A program made the position numbers and the translations under genes. 64,000 bases of DNA from Leptolyngbya sp. KIOST-1 (GTDB lineage: Bacteria > Cyanobacteriota > Cyanobacteriia > Phormidesmidales > Phormidesmidaceae). The notes under the pieces were generated by a model. That model was not told the DNA's origin, searched no databases, and worked only from the letters and a program-made list of their open reading frames with translations. Position 1 is the stretch's first letter. Each line of letters begins with the position of its first letter. Shown piece by piece: positions 35,091 to 46,078 of the stretch. The stretch is from the NCBI RefSeq assembly GCF_000763385.1, contig NZ_JQFA01000002.1:3596001-3660000 (forward strand), written 5' to 3'.

Positions 35091-35272
35091 GCTGCGATCG
35101 CGCCCTTCGCCGGGGACATGGTTATCAAAAATTCACCCAGAGCTTAATTAAGTCTTGAGACAGGACGATTTCGCTCACTCTCGGTGTAGGTTAAACCAAA
35201 ATTCCAGTCCAGCAGTGAAGTTTTGCCGGTGGGAAACTCCAGATCCCGGGCTGGACCTGGCTATACACCTCC

Positions 35273-37342
<2,070 letters not shown>

Positions 37343-37431
37343 GGCTTTTAGTGGGAAAGCGAGCCGCTCACTCGTACTGGCACTGGTCTGCTACCTCACG
37401 GTGCCTTCAATCGCCCGATTTCAGGCTAGCC

Positions 37432-37614
37432 ATGGCTACTGTACCGCTCACCGATCCTATTTCCCTAGAGCTGACGCCGCTTCCACGGATGGCTTTGGAT
37501 GAGCTGTATCACTTTCTGCAATATTTGCAGTTTAAGTATGGGGTAGATTTAGAGCCTGCTCTAGAAGCGATCGAGGACGAAATTGATACCTTTGACGCCG
37601 ATGTAGCCCTCTAG
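37432..37614 (+). CDS. Small acidic protein, DUF2281-like
   Basis: A 60-residue protein starting MATVPLTDPISLELTPLPRM at ATG 37432. The segment MALDELYHFLQYLQFKYGVD resembles the C-terminal part of DUF2281 or antitoxin-like proteins. The tail, LEAIEDEIDTFDADVAL, is acidic. No toxin partner lies next to it. Expression is unproven, but codon use looks like that of the neighbours. Confidence 0.5.
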   Translation: MATVPLTDPISLELTPLPRMALDELYHFLQYLQFKYGVDLEPALEAIEDEIDTFDADVAL

Positions 37615-37785
37615 GAGTCAGGAGAGGTTTCACTCAGCAGCCTCAAGCAAGAGCTTCAGCTGCAATGAGCCACTAGATGGGGTAGCGCTGGTAGTGAGGG
37701 TTATCTAAGGTAGGGCATCGGCGCGATATTTATGAGGAACCGTAACTAATCGCCCCTGCCTCCAGGCATTCGTAGTAAGCTTTCA

Positions 37786-37873
37786 GCAAGCTAGGGGTGT
37801 CCGAACTTTCGGACTGAGATCATACCCTCAGAACCTGACCTGGTTAATACCAGCGGAGGGAAGCGTTGCTTGC
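37786..37873 (+). ncRNA. TPP riboswitch (THI element)
   Basis: The conserved THI-box blocks are CTAGGGGTG (37791-37799), GGACTGAGATCATACCC (37811-37827), CAGAACCTGACCTGGTTAAT (37829-37848) and ACCAGCGGAGGGAAGCG. The closing stem P1 is GCAAGC (37786-37791) with GCTTGC (37868-37873). The ligand is thiamine diphosphate. It lies 180 bases upstream of thiC, which it should repress when thiamine is plentiful. Confidence 0.97.
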
Positions 37874-38052
37874 GGTAGCCAGCCGAAACGACGACCATAG
37901 TAGCGTTCTGGAGAATTTTCTGGAATCGGGGCGAATCTTCAGCAGGTAGCTGGGGTTTGTCTGCGATCGCTCCATCCGTCTCGGCCCTACCCAGCCATAC
38001 CTGCCCTTTTCCCCTCAGGCCAACCCTCTAGCGCCACATCAGAGGTAAACCC

Positions 38053-39423
38053 ATGAGAACAGAATGGATTGCTAAGCGCCAGGGCCACACCAACCGGTCC
38101 CAGATGCACTACGCTCGCCAGGGCACCCTCACCGAAGAGATGGCCCACGTCGCCCAGCGGGAAAACCTGCCCGCCGACCTGATCCGCGATGAAGTAGCGC
38201 GGGGGCGCATGATCATCCCGGCCAACATCAACCACCCGAATTTGGAGCCGATGGCGATCGGCATTGCGGCCAAGTGCAAAGTCAACGCCAATATCGGCGC
38301 ATCGCCCAATTCGTCGGATATCCACGAAGAGGTGGCCAAGCTGCACCTGGCGGTGAAGTACGGAGCCGACACCCTGATGGATCTGTCCACTGGGGGCGGC
38401 GATCTCGACGCCATTCGCACCGCCATTATTCAGGCGTCGCCCATCCCCATTGGCACCGTGCCGGTGTACCAGGCGCTGGAAAGCGTCCACGGCAACATCG
38501 AGAACCTCACTCCTGATGACTTTCTGCACATTATCGAGAAGCACGCCCAGCAGGGGGTGGATTACCAGACCATCCACGCCGGGATTTTGATTGAGCATTT
38601 GCCGCTGGTGCGCGATCGCATCACCGGCATCGTCTCCCGTGGCGGCGGCATCCTCGCCCGCTGGATGCTGCACCACCACAGACAAAACCCCCTCTACACC
38701 CACTTTGACGACATCATCGAGATCTTCAAGCGCTACGACGTGTCCTTTAGCCTGGGGGATTCCCTGCGCCCCGGCTGCCTGCACGACGCCACCGATGCCG
38801 CCCAAATGGCGGAACTCAAAACCCTGGGCCAGCTCACCCGCCGCGCCTGGGGGCACGACGTGCAGGTGATGGTGGAGGGCCCCGGCCACGTGCCCATGGA
38901 CCAGATCGACTACAACGTCAAAAAACAGATGGAGGAATGTGCCGAAGCCCCCTTCTACGTGCTAGGGCCGCTGGTCACCGACATTGCGGCGGGCTACGAC
39001 CACATCAGCTCCGCGATCGGCGCAGCCCTGGCAGGCTGGAGCGGGGCGGCCATGCTCTGCTACGTGACCCCGAAGGAGCACCTGGGCCTGCCCAACGCCG
39101 AGGACGTGCGCCAGGGACTGATCGCCTACAAGATTGCGGCCCACGCGGCAGATATTGCGCGGCACCGGCCTGGGGCGCGCGATCGCGACGATGCCATGTC
39201 CCACGCCCGCTACAACTTCGACTGGAACAAACAGTTCGAGCTGTCGCTGGATCCTGAGCGCGCTAAAGAATACCACGACGAAACCCTGCCCGCCGACATC
39301 TACAAAACCGCCGAGTTCTGCTCCATGTGCGGCCCCAAGTTCTGCCCCATGCAGACTAAGGTCGATGCCGACGCGCTGACGGAACTGGAAAAGTTCCTGG
39401 CGAAAGAAGCGGCTAGCGTATAA
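38053..39423 (+). CDS. thiC: Phosphomethylpyrimidine synthase ThiC
   Basis: A 456-residue radical SAM enzyme converting aminoimidazole ribotide to HMP phosphate in thiamine synthesis. Family motifs are [37 protein letters not shown] and [15 protein letters not shown]. The C-terminal cluster motif CSMCGPKFC binds the 4Fe-4S cluster. GAGGTAA precedes the ATG. Expression should be controlled by the TPP riboswitch in its leader. It has cyanobacterial length, without the long N-terminal extension of proteobacterial ThiC. Confidence 0.97.
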   Translation: MRTEWIAKRQGHTNRSQMHYARQGTLTEEMAHVAQRENLPADLIRDEVARGRMIIPANINHPNLEPMAIGIAAKCKVNANIGASPNSSDIHEEVAKLHLAVKYGADTLMDLSTGGGDLDAIRTAIIQASPIPIGTVPVYQALESVHGNIENLTPDDFLHIIEKHAQQGVDYQTIHAGILIEHLPLVRDRITGIVSRGGGILARWMLHHHRQNPLYTHFDDIIEIFKRYDVSFSLGDSLRPGCLHDATDAAQMAELKTLGQLTRRAWGHDVQVMVEGPGHVPMDQIDYNVKKQMEECAEAPFYVLGPLVTDIAAGYDHISSAIGAALAGWSGAAMLCYVTPKEHLGLPNAEDVRQGLIAYKIAAHAADIARHRPGARDRDDAMSHARYNFDWNKQFELSLDPERAKEYHDETLPADIYKTAEFCSMCGPKFCPMQTKVDADALTELEKFLAKEAASV

Positions 39424-39450
39424 CGAGCCGCCGGTCTGGGCAGGGGTCAA

Positions 39451-41496
39451 TCAGTCCTGCATTTGCCGTCGAAAATCCTCGGCCTTTTTGGCATCGGGGA
39501 TTTCGGCGGCAAGGCGGGTGACTAGCTCCTGGGGCGAAAGATTGGGAAAATCGGCCAGGGTGTCGTCAACCAGGTAGTTGCCCATGGGGCCAATGCAGCG
39601 GGTCAGGGTTTGTCGGCAGCGGTGGATGAACTCTGGGCTGGGGCGTTCGCCGCTGGGGGCTGCCGCAGACGGTGCCTGGCCGGACTGTGGTCCGGAAAAG
39701 CCCTGGGAGGCCGGACCTGAACTAATCGGAGGGCTGCTGACTACCCCCTGCAGACGGCTGACAAAGTCACTGGCCTGGCGACCATCCGAAAGCTGACTGG
39801 CCAAAATTTCGACAAACTCCCCAGGGGTAGCCTGGGGATACTGGTCAATCATTTCTTCGACAATCATGCTGGCCATAGGGCCAATGCAGCGGGCCAGCTC
39901 CTGGCGGCAGGTGGCAATAAACGAGGGGTCGTGCGACTCGGAGGGGACAATGCTGGGATCGGCCGCGGTGGGGGCCTCGGAGCGATTGATAGTCTGCTCC
40001 CAACTCGGCTCAACCACCAGGAGCGAACTGGGCGAAACGGCGGCGGCCAGCGGGGTGAGGCGCTCCACCACGGCGGCGGCGCTTTGAAAGCGGGCCTTTG
40101 GCTTTTGCTGAATCAGCTGGGTGAGAATGGCCCTGAGCGGTTGGCTCACCTGAACGTGGGACTGCCAGCACCACTCCAGGGTCGTCTGGTCGATCAGGTC
40201 GCGGGGATAGCGGCCCGTCAGCAGCACGATCGCAGTTACCCCCAGGGCATAGAGGTCGCTGCACGGAAAACACTGCCCCAGCTGAATTTGCTCGGGGGGC
40301 GAGTAGCCAAATTTGCCTACCATGGTGGCAGGCTGGGCCTCGTTGGGGGTGGCCATGTTGTCGGAGAGCAGCGTGCTGATGGCGTCGCTGACCAGACCAA
40401 AGTCAATCAGCACCGGCAGGTTGCGATCGCGGCAGTACATGATGTTGTCAGGCGAAATATCGCGGTGCACGATATTCAGCCCGTGGAGGTAGTCCAGCAC
40501 CTGCAGCATCTGCATCAACCACTGAATCACCTCCGCCTCTGAAAAGGCGCTGCTCTGCTGGCGACGCTGCTTGATCAGTTGCGAGTAGGGCACCCCGTCG
40601 ATGTATTCCTGCACAATGAACAGCCGATTGCGCTGGGTAAAGCAGGCCAGAAACTTGGGCACCTGGGGGTGGTCGAGCTGGTAGAGGGTTTTGGCCTCCC
40701 GCTTGAATAGATCCAGGGCTTTTTGCAGATTGTTGGCCGTTTTTTTGGTTGGGAAAAACTCCTTCAGCACGCAGGCTTCCCCAAACCGCTGGGAGTCTTC
40801 GACCAGGTACGATCGGCCAAAGCCGCCCTGGCCCAGCACCCGCTGGACAATGTAGCGACCGCCGATTCTGCTGCCGGGGGGAACCAGCTGGCGATCGCCC
40901 TCGGCCTCGAAACCCGGTTCCACGGCAGGGTCCCTGACCGGGGATGGGCTTTCCGCTGCGCCAGCCCTGGGCAGCGCATGGACATGGTACGCGGGCACCA
41001 GATCCTGAATATTTTTGAGCTGCAGCGGCCCGGCAAAGGTGACGTCTAAATTGAGCCGGGCCTTAACCACGTCGTAGACAATTTTGGAAATGCAGAGGCC
41101 GCTGGGGTGGGCTTCGGTTTGCAGACGGGCGGCAATATTGACCCCGTTGCCCATGACATCGGACTGGCTAAAAAAAACGTCGCCCAGGTGAATGCCAATC
41201 CGGTGCAGCAGGGCTGGTTCGGCGTCGGTACTGGCATTGAGGCGGGCCAGTGCCCGCTGAATTTCTAGCCCACAGCTGACCGCCTGCACGGCACTGGCAA
41301 AATACATCAGCAGCCCGTCGCCGGTGGATTTCATCACCTTGCCCTCAAACTGATCGCAGAGGGTTTCCATCAACGCCTGGTCGCGCTGAAGCTGAGCGAG
41401 GGTGAGCTCCTCGTGTACCGACATGCGGGCGCTAAAGCCCACCGCATCAGTCAGCATGATGGCGGCCAGGGTGCGATGTCCGTGGGTTACACTCAT
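39451..41496 (-). CDS. Class III nucleotide cyclase fused to a Ser/Thr protein kinase
   Basis: A 681-residue multidomain protein. Residues about 8-175 form a class III cyclase domain with metal-binding Asp in AIMLTDAVGFSARM and KSTGDGLLMYF, and transition-state residues in GNGVNIAARL. A kinase domain (about 215-475) follows with GQGGFGRSYLV, Lys in CVLKEFFP, HRDISPDNIMY and DFGLVSD. The tail holds two copies of a roughly 60-residue domain: CRQELARCIGPMASMIVEEM and CRQTLTRCIGPMGNYLVDD. All key catalytic residues are present in both enzymes. ATG 41496 is chosen over a TTG three codons upstream. Confidence 0.9.
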   Translation of the reverse strand: MSVTHGHRTLAAIMLTDAVGFSARMSVHEELTLAQLQRDQALMETLCDQFEGKVMKSTGDGLLMYFASAVQAVSCGLEIQRALARLNASTDAEPALLHRIGIHLGDVFFSQSDVMGNGVNIAARLQTEAHPSGLCISKIVYDVVKARLNLDVTFAGPLQLKNIQDLVPAYHVHALPRAGAAESPSPVRDPAVEPGFEAEGDRQLVPPGSRIGGRYIVQRVLGQGGFGRSYLVEDSQRFGEACVLKEFFPTKKTANNLQKALDLFKREAKTLYQLDHPQVPKFLACFTQRNRLFIVQEYIDGVPYSQLIKQRRQQSSAFSEAEVIQWLMQMLQVLDYLHGLNIVHRDISPDNIMYCRDRNLPVLIDFGLVSDAISTLLSDNMATPNEAQPATMVGKFGYSPPEQIQLGQCFPCSDLYALGVTAIVLLTGRYPRDLIDQTTLEWCWQSHVQVSQPLRAILTQLIQQKPKARFQSAAAVVERLTPLAAAVSPSSLLVVEPSWEQTINRSEAPTAADPSIVPSESHDPSFIATCRQELARCIGPMASMIVEEMIDQYPQATPGEFVEILASQLSDGRQASDFVSRLQGVVSSPPISSGPASQGFSGPQSGQAPSAAAPSGERPSPEFIHRCRQTLTRCIGPMGNYLVDDTLADFPNLSPQELVTRLAAEIPDAKKAEDFRRQMQD

Positions 41497-41833
41497 CGGC
41501 TCCAAGGGATACTAAAGACGTTCGACCGTCAGGGGGCAGCGGTCTGGCACCGCTAACATAAAGTCACTTCAGCCGCCGTACAGCTGTTTCCTGACATATT
41601 TTTTGAGGGCTGACGATGCAGTAGCGAACACCCTTGATTTCCTGACATTTGCCCCGGCTGCGGCGGCAAACGGACTGACCCAACGGACTGACCCAAAGTA
41701 CCAATTGAAAACAGCTGCGACCAAAGACAGTACCAGGCTTGATTTTAGCCTACCCGAATTCTGACTGGCACGGTCAACCGGCGACTGTCGCTCCCGCCCA
41801 TCCAGGCGGCCAGATGGCGCTACCTGCGGCAGG
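41497..41833. other. Intergenic region with a 13-base tandem repeat
   Basis: About 340 bases. CGGACTGACCCAA occurs twice in tandem near 41670-41695. A minus-strand reading frame (41569-41847) has no family features and is rejected. Confidence 0.35.
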
Positions 41834-42715
41834 TCACGGAGGGGCAAGGGTGAGCACGGCGGGCTGCTCCTTCAGGCGAGCTTCCAGGGGCCGCACTTTT
41901 TCGACCAGGGTAATCAGCTGGCTCAGGTCGGGCGGTGGAGCACTGGGGCTGTAGCCCGCATCCGCTGTCATGGCCGAGGGCGCATTTTTCATGGCCTGCT
42001 CGATGTACTGCTGTTGGTTGCGATCGACCTGGGGGCTAATTAAAACGGCTCCTGGCGGCACCGCCCGGGTGGCGTGCAGGATGCGAAAAGTACCGTCTGC
42101 GAACCCCCGGCGGTTCTGCTGAAAGTCCTCCTCTGACATGGCGCCCGCCGCCACCCGGCCCTCGGCAATCCACCCCAGGGCGGTGGCCGGGGTGGCCGCA
42201 AATTCAATGGTGCTCAGGGTGAGGCCGTAGAGGTCGTAGAGCGGCAGGTAGTAGCCCGTGGCCGACCCCGGCTCCCCCAGGGCGATCGCCTGATTGGCCA
42301 GCTCCCCCAGGGCCAGAAATCGGCTGTCGTCGCGCACCACCAGCACCGACTTCTGGTTGGGGGTGCCCAGGGTGGGAAAAATGGGCAGGTAGTTGGCTTC
42401 GGCGATCGCGATCGCCGCCAGGCCCGAGGGGGCAAACACCAGCGACCAGCGGGCCGCCCGCACCTGCTCCACGGCACGAATTTCGTTGAATACCGGTTCC
42501 AGCTCCACTACCGCCCGGAGCTGCTCGGCCAGGTAGGTCTGAAAGCGATCGTACTTCTCCAGGGAGCTGGCACCGTCGTCGTAGCTCACCAGCCCAATGG
42601 TCAGCCGCAGGGGCTGGTTGGTCCCACCGCCTCCGCCGCAGCCGCTGGCCTGCAGCAGCAGCGCCGCCATCAGGCTGACCAGACCCAATCTCAAAAACCG
42701 CTGCCATCGGCCCAT
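41834..42715 (-). CDS. PhnD-like substrate-binding lipoprotein
   Basis: A 293-residue protein starting MGRWQRFLRLGLVSLM, with a lipoprotein signal ending QASGC and a Gly-rich linker. The body has the periplasmic phosphate/phosphonate-binding (PhnD) pattern: TIGLVSYDDGASSLEKYDRF, VFAPSGLAAIAIAEANYLPI and GEPGSATGYYLPLYDLYGL. No transporter genes are adjacent, so it may serve a distant transporter or act as a sensor or scavenging protein. The ligand is not predictable. Confidence 0.8.
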   Translation of the reverse strand: MGRWQRFLRLGLVSLMAALLLQASGCGGGGGTNQPLRLTIGLVSYDDGASSLEKYDRFQTYLAEQLRAVVELEPVFNEIRAVEQVRAARWSLVFAPSGLAAIAIAEANYLPIFPTLGTPNQKSVLVVRDDSRFLALGELANQAIALGEPGSATGYYLPLYDLYGLTLSTIEFAATPATALGWIAEGRVAAGAMSEEDFQQNRRGFADGTFRILHATRAVPPGAVLISPQVDRNQQQYIEQAMKNAPSAMTADAGYSPSAPPPDLSQLITLVEKVRPLEARLKEQPAVLTLAPP

Positions 42716-42748
42716 GGTCGTTAGCCAAAAGTCCTTAGCCACAAGTCT

Positions 42749-43330
42749 CTAGCCAAAATAGTCGGGCTCGTTGCCCGGTGCCCACTTAATATTGCAGCCT
42801 ATGCTGGGCTTCTGGTCGCCGGGCATGGCCTCTGCCGCCAGCACAGCATCGAGGGCGGCGCGCAGGTCCTTGCCCGTGACCGGGAGGTTGTTGCCGGGGC
42901 GGCTGTCGTCGAGTTGGCCCCGGTAGGCCAGGGTCTTGGCCTGGTCAAAGACAAAGAAGTCGGGGGTGCAGGCGGCGGTGTAGGCCTTGGCCACCGCCTG
43001 AGTCTCATCAAAGCAGTAGGGAAAGGTGAAGCCGAGTGCTTCGGCCTGGGCCTTGAGGTGCTCAGGGCCATCCTGGGGATGGGTCTGCACACTGTTGGCG
43101 CTAATCGTCACAATCCCTACCCCCTGAGGGCCGTAGTCCTGGCCAATGCGGGCCAGCTCCTGCTCCACATGCTTCACAAACGGACAGTGGCGGCAGATAA
43201 ACATCACCAGCAGCGCTGGAGCATCGGCAAAGGTGCCCAGGGTAATGGTTTCGCCGCTGACCACATCGGTGAGTTCAAAGGGGGGGGCGGCGGTGCCCAG
43301 GGGCAGCATGGTAGATTCCACCATAGCCAT
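42749..43330 (-). CDS. Thioredoxin-fold (AhpC/TSA-like) protein
   Basis: A 193-residue protein starting MAMVESTMLPLGTAAPPFEL; GGAG lies nine bases upstream. It has a peroxiredoxin/ResA-like thioredoxin fold with the redox motif C-R-H-C in VMFICRHCPFVKHVEQEL, then the cis-Pro segment YTAACTPDFFVFD. This redoxin family is frequent in cyanobacteria and is likely cytoplasmic. A role as thiol reductase or peroxidase is inferred. It is divergent from the phosphatase-like gene at 43398. Confidence 0.85.
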   Translation of the reverse strand: MAMVESTMLPLGTAAPPFELTDVVSGETITLGTFADAPALLVMFICRHCPFVKHVEQELARIGQDYGPQGVGIVTISANSVQTHPQDGPEHLKAQAEALGFTFPYCFDETQAVAKAYTAACTPDFFVFDQAKTLAYRGQLDDSRPGNNLPVTGKDLRAALDAVLAAEAMPGDQKPSIGCNIKWAPGNEPDYFG

Positions 43331-43397
43331 GGGTTGAGTCTCCAGGGTGTGTTTTTGGGTTTCTCTATCGTACTGAATCAAGCTGGGAGATTTGGCT

Positions 43398-43856
43398 ATG
43401 ACCGCCGCCGAGGTGTCCGATATTCGCAACTACCTGGCCATTTCGCCCACCCTGGCGACGGCGGGCCAGCCGTCGCCGGAGCAGTTTGAGGCCCTGGCCC
43501 AGGCGGGCTATCTGGTGGTGGTCAACCTGGCCCTTTCCACCTCGGACAATGCCATTCCCCACGAGGCGGAGCTGGTCAAAAGTCTGAGCATGACCCATTT
43601 TCACATTCCGGTGGTGTGGGAAGCGCCGACCCTGACTGATTTAGAGATATTTTTTAAGGTGATGGAGCGCAACCGCGACGCCAAAACCCTGGTGCACTGC
43701 GCTCTAAATATGCGCGTTTCTGCCTTTGTTTACCTCTATCGAGTGCTGCGCCAGGGGGTCGATGAACCTGTGGCCCTGGCCGATCTGCACCGCATCTGGC
43801 GGCCCAACCCCACCTGGCAGGCTTTCATCGACCAGGCGATCGCTCGACATGAATAG
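43398..43856 (+). CDS. Protein tyrosine phosphatase-like protein with shortened P-loop
   Basis: A 152-residue protein of the dual-specificity/DUF442-like phosphatase superfamily. IRNYLAISPTLATAGQPSPE and GYLVVVNLALSTSD form the typical N-terminal strand-helix unit. The P-loop is VHCALNMRVSAFVYLYR, which has four rather than five residues between Cys and Arg (C-x4-R). I recall related cyanobacterial proteins with the same form, so it may be a family trait. Activity is uncertain. GGGAG stands eight bases before the ATG. Confidence 0.8.
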   Translation: MTAAEVSDIRNYLAISPTLATAGQPSPEQFEALAQAGYLVVVNLALSTSDNAIPHEAELVKSLSMTHFHIPVVWEAPTLTDLEIFFKVMERNRDAKTLVHCALNMRVSAFVYLYRVLRQGVDEPVALADLHRIWRPNPTWQAFIDQAIARHE

Positions 43857-43896
43857 GCCATCGCCAGTGGGCCATCGCCATGAAATAGGCCATCGC
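43857..43896 (+). repeat. Three GGCCATCGC repeats between phosphatase and ada genes
   Basis: GGCCATCGC occurs three times in 40 bases, twice preceded by AATA. It lies in the short gap upstream of ada and could be an operator or a local duplication. Confidence 0.5.
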
Positions 43897-43958
43897 TTTT
43901 TCGGTGGACGGCAGCGGCACTCGTTGACACAATGGCCCTAGGAATTGGGGCATGACCC

Positions 43959-45026
43959 ATGCAGATGACTTTGAGCTTTGTTCCCTCCCAAACCGAAATG
44001 GAAACGGCCTTTTACCGCAAAGACGGTAGCTACGATGGCCTGTTTTTTGTGGCGGTACGCACCACCGGCATTTTTTGTCGGCCCTCCTGCTCATCGTGCC
44101 CTAAGCGCGAAAATGTGGAGTTCTTTCTGTCGCTGCGGGAGGCGGTGCTGGCCGGGTATCGCCCCTGCAAGCGCTGCCGTCCTGAGATCAGTCTGGGGCA
44201 GCCTCCCCCGTGGGTGAGTCAGTTGATGGAGCGGGTTGAGGCCCGCTCTGGGCAAAAGCTTTCGAGCGATGACTGGCAGGAGTTGGGCATTACCCCAGAG
44301 CGGGCGCGGCGGTGGTTCCAGGACCACTACGGCATGACCTTTGTCGACTGGTGCCGATCGCGACGGCTGGCCAGAGCCTTTGCTCAAATTCGCGAGGGCG
44401 AACCGCTGGATGACGTGGTGTTTGCCCACGGCTACGACTCCTACAGTGGCTTTCGGGAGGCCTTTGCCAAGACCTTTGGGGTGCCGCCGGGTCAGGCCAA
44501 AACCCAGCGCTACATTGCGGTAGAGCTGATTGAAACGCCCCTGGGGCTGGTGGTGGCCGGGGCGGTGGACGAGGGGCTCTGCCTGCTGGACTACTGTGAC
44601 TGCCGCAGTTTGGAGCGCCACTATGCCACCCTGCGTCAGCGGTTTGACAGTGCGGTCTTGCCGGTCAGTCATCCCCACCTGGATAGGCTGAAAACCGAGC
44701 TGGGCGAGTACTTCGCTGGAGAGCGCACCACCTTTACGGTGCCCGTGGCTCTCGAGGGCACCCCGTTTCAGGTCACGGTCTGGCAGGAGCTGCAGCGCAT
44801 TCCCCACGGGGCCACTATCGCCTACGACGAGCTGGCCCAGCGGATTGGCCAGCCCACGGCTATGCGGGCGGTGGCGCGGGCCAACGGCACCAACCGGATC
44901 AGCATTGTGGTGCCCTGCCACCGGGTGATCGGCAAAGATGGCTCGCTGACGGGCTATGGCGGGGGGCTGTGGCGCAAACGGCTGCTGCTGGAGCTGGAGC
45001 GCACGGGGCAGCTACCGGGAAACTAG
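43959..45026 (+). CDS. ada: Bifunctional DNA repair protein / transcriptional regulator Ada
   Basis: A 355-residue protein of Ada length. The N-terminal methylphosphotriester domain has the four zinc Cys (FCRPSCSSCPKR and RPCKRC). An AraC-type HTH follows (TPERARRWFQDHYGMTFVDW, GYDSYSGFREAFAKTFGVPP). The C-terminal O6-alkylguanine methyltransferase domain has the active-site motif IVVPCHRVIGKDGSLTGYGG. It removes methyl groups from DNA suicidally and activates alkylation-response genes once methylated. Confidence 0.94.
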   Translation: MQMTLSFVPSQTEMETAFYRKDGSYDGLFFVAVRTTGIFCRPSCSSCPKRENVEFFLSLREAVLAGYRPCKRCRPEISLGQPPPWVSQLMERVEARSGQKLSSDDWQELGITPERARRWFQDHYGMTFVDWCRSRRLARAFAQIREGEPLDDVVFAHGYDSYSGFREAFAKTFGVPPGQAKTQRYIAVELIETPLGLVVAGAVDEGLCLLDYCDCRSLERHYATLRQRFDSAVLPVSHPHLDRLKTELGEYFAGERTTFTVPVALEGTPFQVTVWQELQRIPHGATIAYDELAQRIGQPTAMRAVARANGTNRISIVVPCHRVIGKDGSLTGYGGGLWRKRLLLELERTGQLPGN

Positions 45027-45069
45027 GTAGCCCCTCCCCTCTGCCACCGGTCTCTTTTACAATGGCCCT

Positions 45070-45780
45070 ATGCCACCAGAGACCCACTACCAAACCCTCG
45101 AAATTCACGAAACGGCGACCCAGGCCGAGATCAAGCGCGCCTACCGCCGCCTGGCCAAGCAGTTTCACCCCGACGGCAAAGGCCAGCAGGCCTCCCACGA
45201 TCGCATTGCCCGCATCAACACCGCCTACGAGGTGATTGGCGACCCGTCGCGGCGGACAGCTTACGACCAGCAGCGCCAGGGAGTTGTAGCCGCCGACCCG
45301 GTGGCCAGCGCCGCCAGCCGAGCCCAGCGCACCGCCGACGCCCAGGCGGCCTATCGCCACGCGCGGGAGGCAACGCAGTCGTCTGAGGCGCGAGAAGATG
45401 CCTGGCTAAAGCTGGTGTACGGCCCGGTGGATCGGTTGCTGGGCAAAGTCATGTCGCCCCTGCGGGCCGAAATTCGCAAACTCTCGGCGGACCCCTTTGA
45501 CGATGAGCTGATGGAGGGCTTTATGGCCTACCTGGAGCAGGGGCGCACCTGGCTGGGGCAGGCCCAGGGCAAGTTTAACTCGATGGCGAACCCGGCCAGT
45601 ACGGCGGGGGTGGCCGCCGACCTGTACCACTGCCTGGGGCTACTGGAGGACGGGCTGGACGAGCTGGAGCGGTTCACCATGAGCTACGAAGAGAGCTACA
45701 TTCACACCGGCACAGAGCTGTTTCGGCGGGTGAAGCAGATCCGGGCGGAGACCAAAGAGCGGGTGAAGCGGTTGGTGTAG
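45070..45780 (+). CDS. J-domain (DnaJ-like) protein
   Basis: A 236-residue protein with an N-terminal J domain (residues about 5-66): THYQTLEIHETATQAEIKRA, the HPD motif in KQFHPDGKGQQ, and ARINTAYEVIGDPSRRTAYD. It has no Gly/Phe region or zinc domain, so it is a type III J protein. The C-terminal half is an all-helical domain (AWLKLVYGPVDRLLGKVM, YLEQGRTWLGQAQGKF) conserved in cyanobacteria. It probably recruits Hsp70 to a specific client. It starts 43 bases after ada. Confidence 0.9.
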   Translation: MPPETHYQTLEIHETATQAEIKRAYRRLAKQFHPDGKGQQASHDRIARINTAYEVIGDPSRRTAYDQQRQGVVAADPVASAASRAQRTADAQAAYRHAREATQSSEAREDAWLKLVYGPVDRLLGKVMSPLRAEIRKLSADPFDDELMEGFMAYLEQGRTWLGQAQGKFNSMANPASTAGVAADLYHCLGLLEDGLDELERFTMSYEESYIHTGTELFRRVKQIRAETKERVKRLV

Positions 45781-45800
45781 GGGCAAACGGTCGTTTGCCC
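45781..45800 (+). terminator. Stem-loop after the J-domain gene
   Basis: GGGCAAACG and CGTTTGCCC form a perfect 9-bp stem with a GT loop immediately after the stop codon. No T-run follows, so it may stabilise the 3' end or be a repeat; a related sequence occurs near 34300. Confidence 0.45.
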
Positions 45801-46078
45801 TAATAGGTTTTTGCGATTCCCATCTGCCTTATGTTGGGCGTGGGTTGTTGGTAGAAAACCAAGCCTACCGCTGGGGCCATTTCGCTGGCCCCAGACCCCC
45901 TTCGACCAGGGCCGTGCCGCCGCCCTGGACCCAACGGAAAGGATCGGCTGATGGGCCAGTTTAAACCTCTGTTCTGCAAAGTAACCTGTCGGCAGATCCA
46001 GGAAACATATCACTCAACCCGTAGGGTGCATCCGCGCAGTGATACACCATCTAAGAGGTTCTCCACAACAGAGTAGGC

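Noticed and set aside
41569..41847. Minus-strand 92-codon frame
   Set aside because: No family features; part overlaps the PhnD-like gene end and a tandem repeat.
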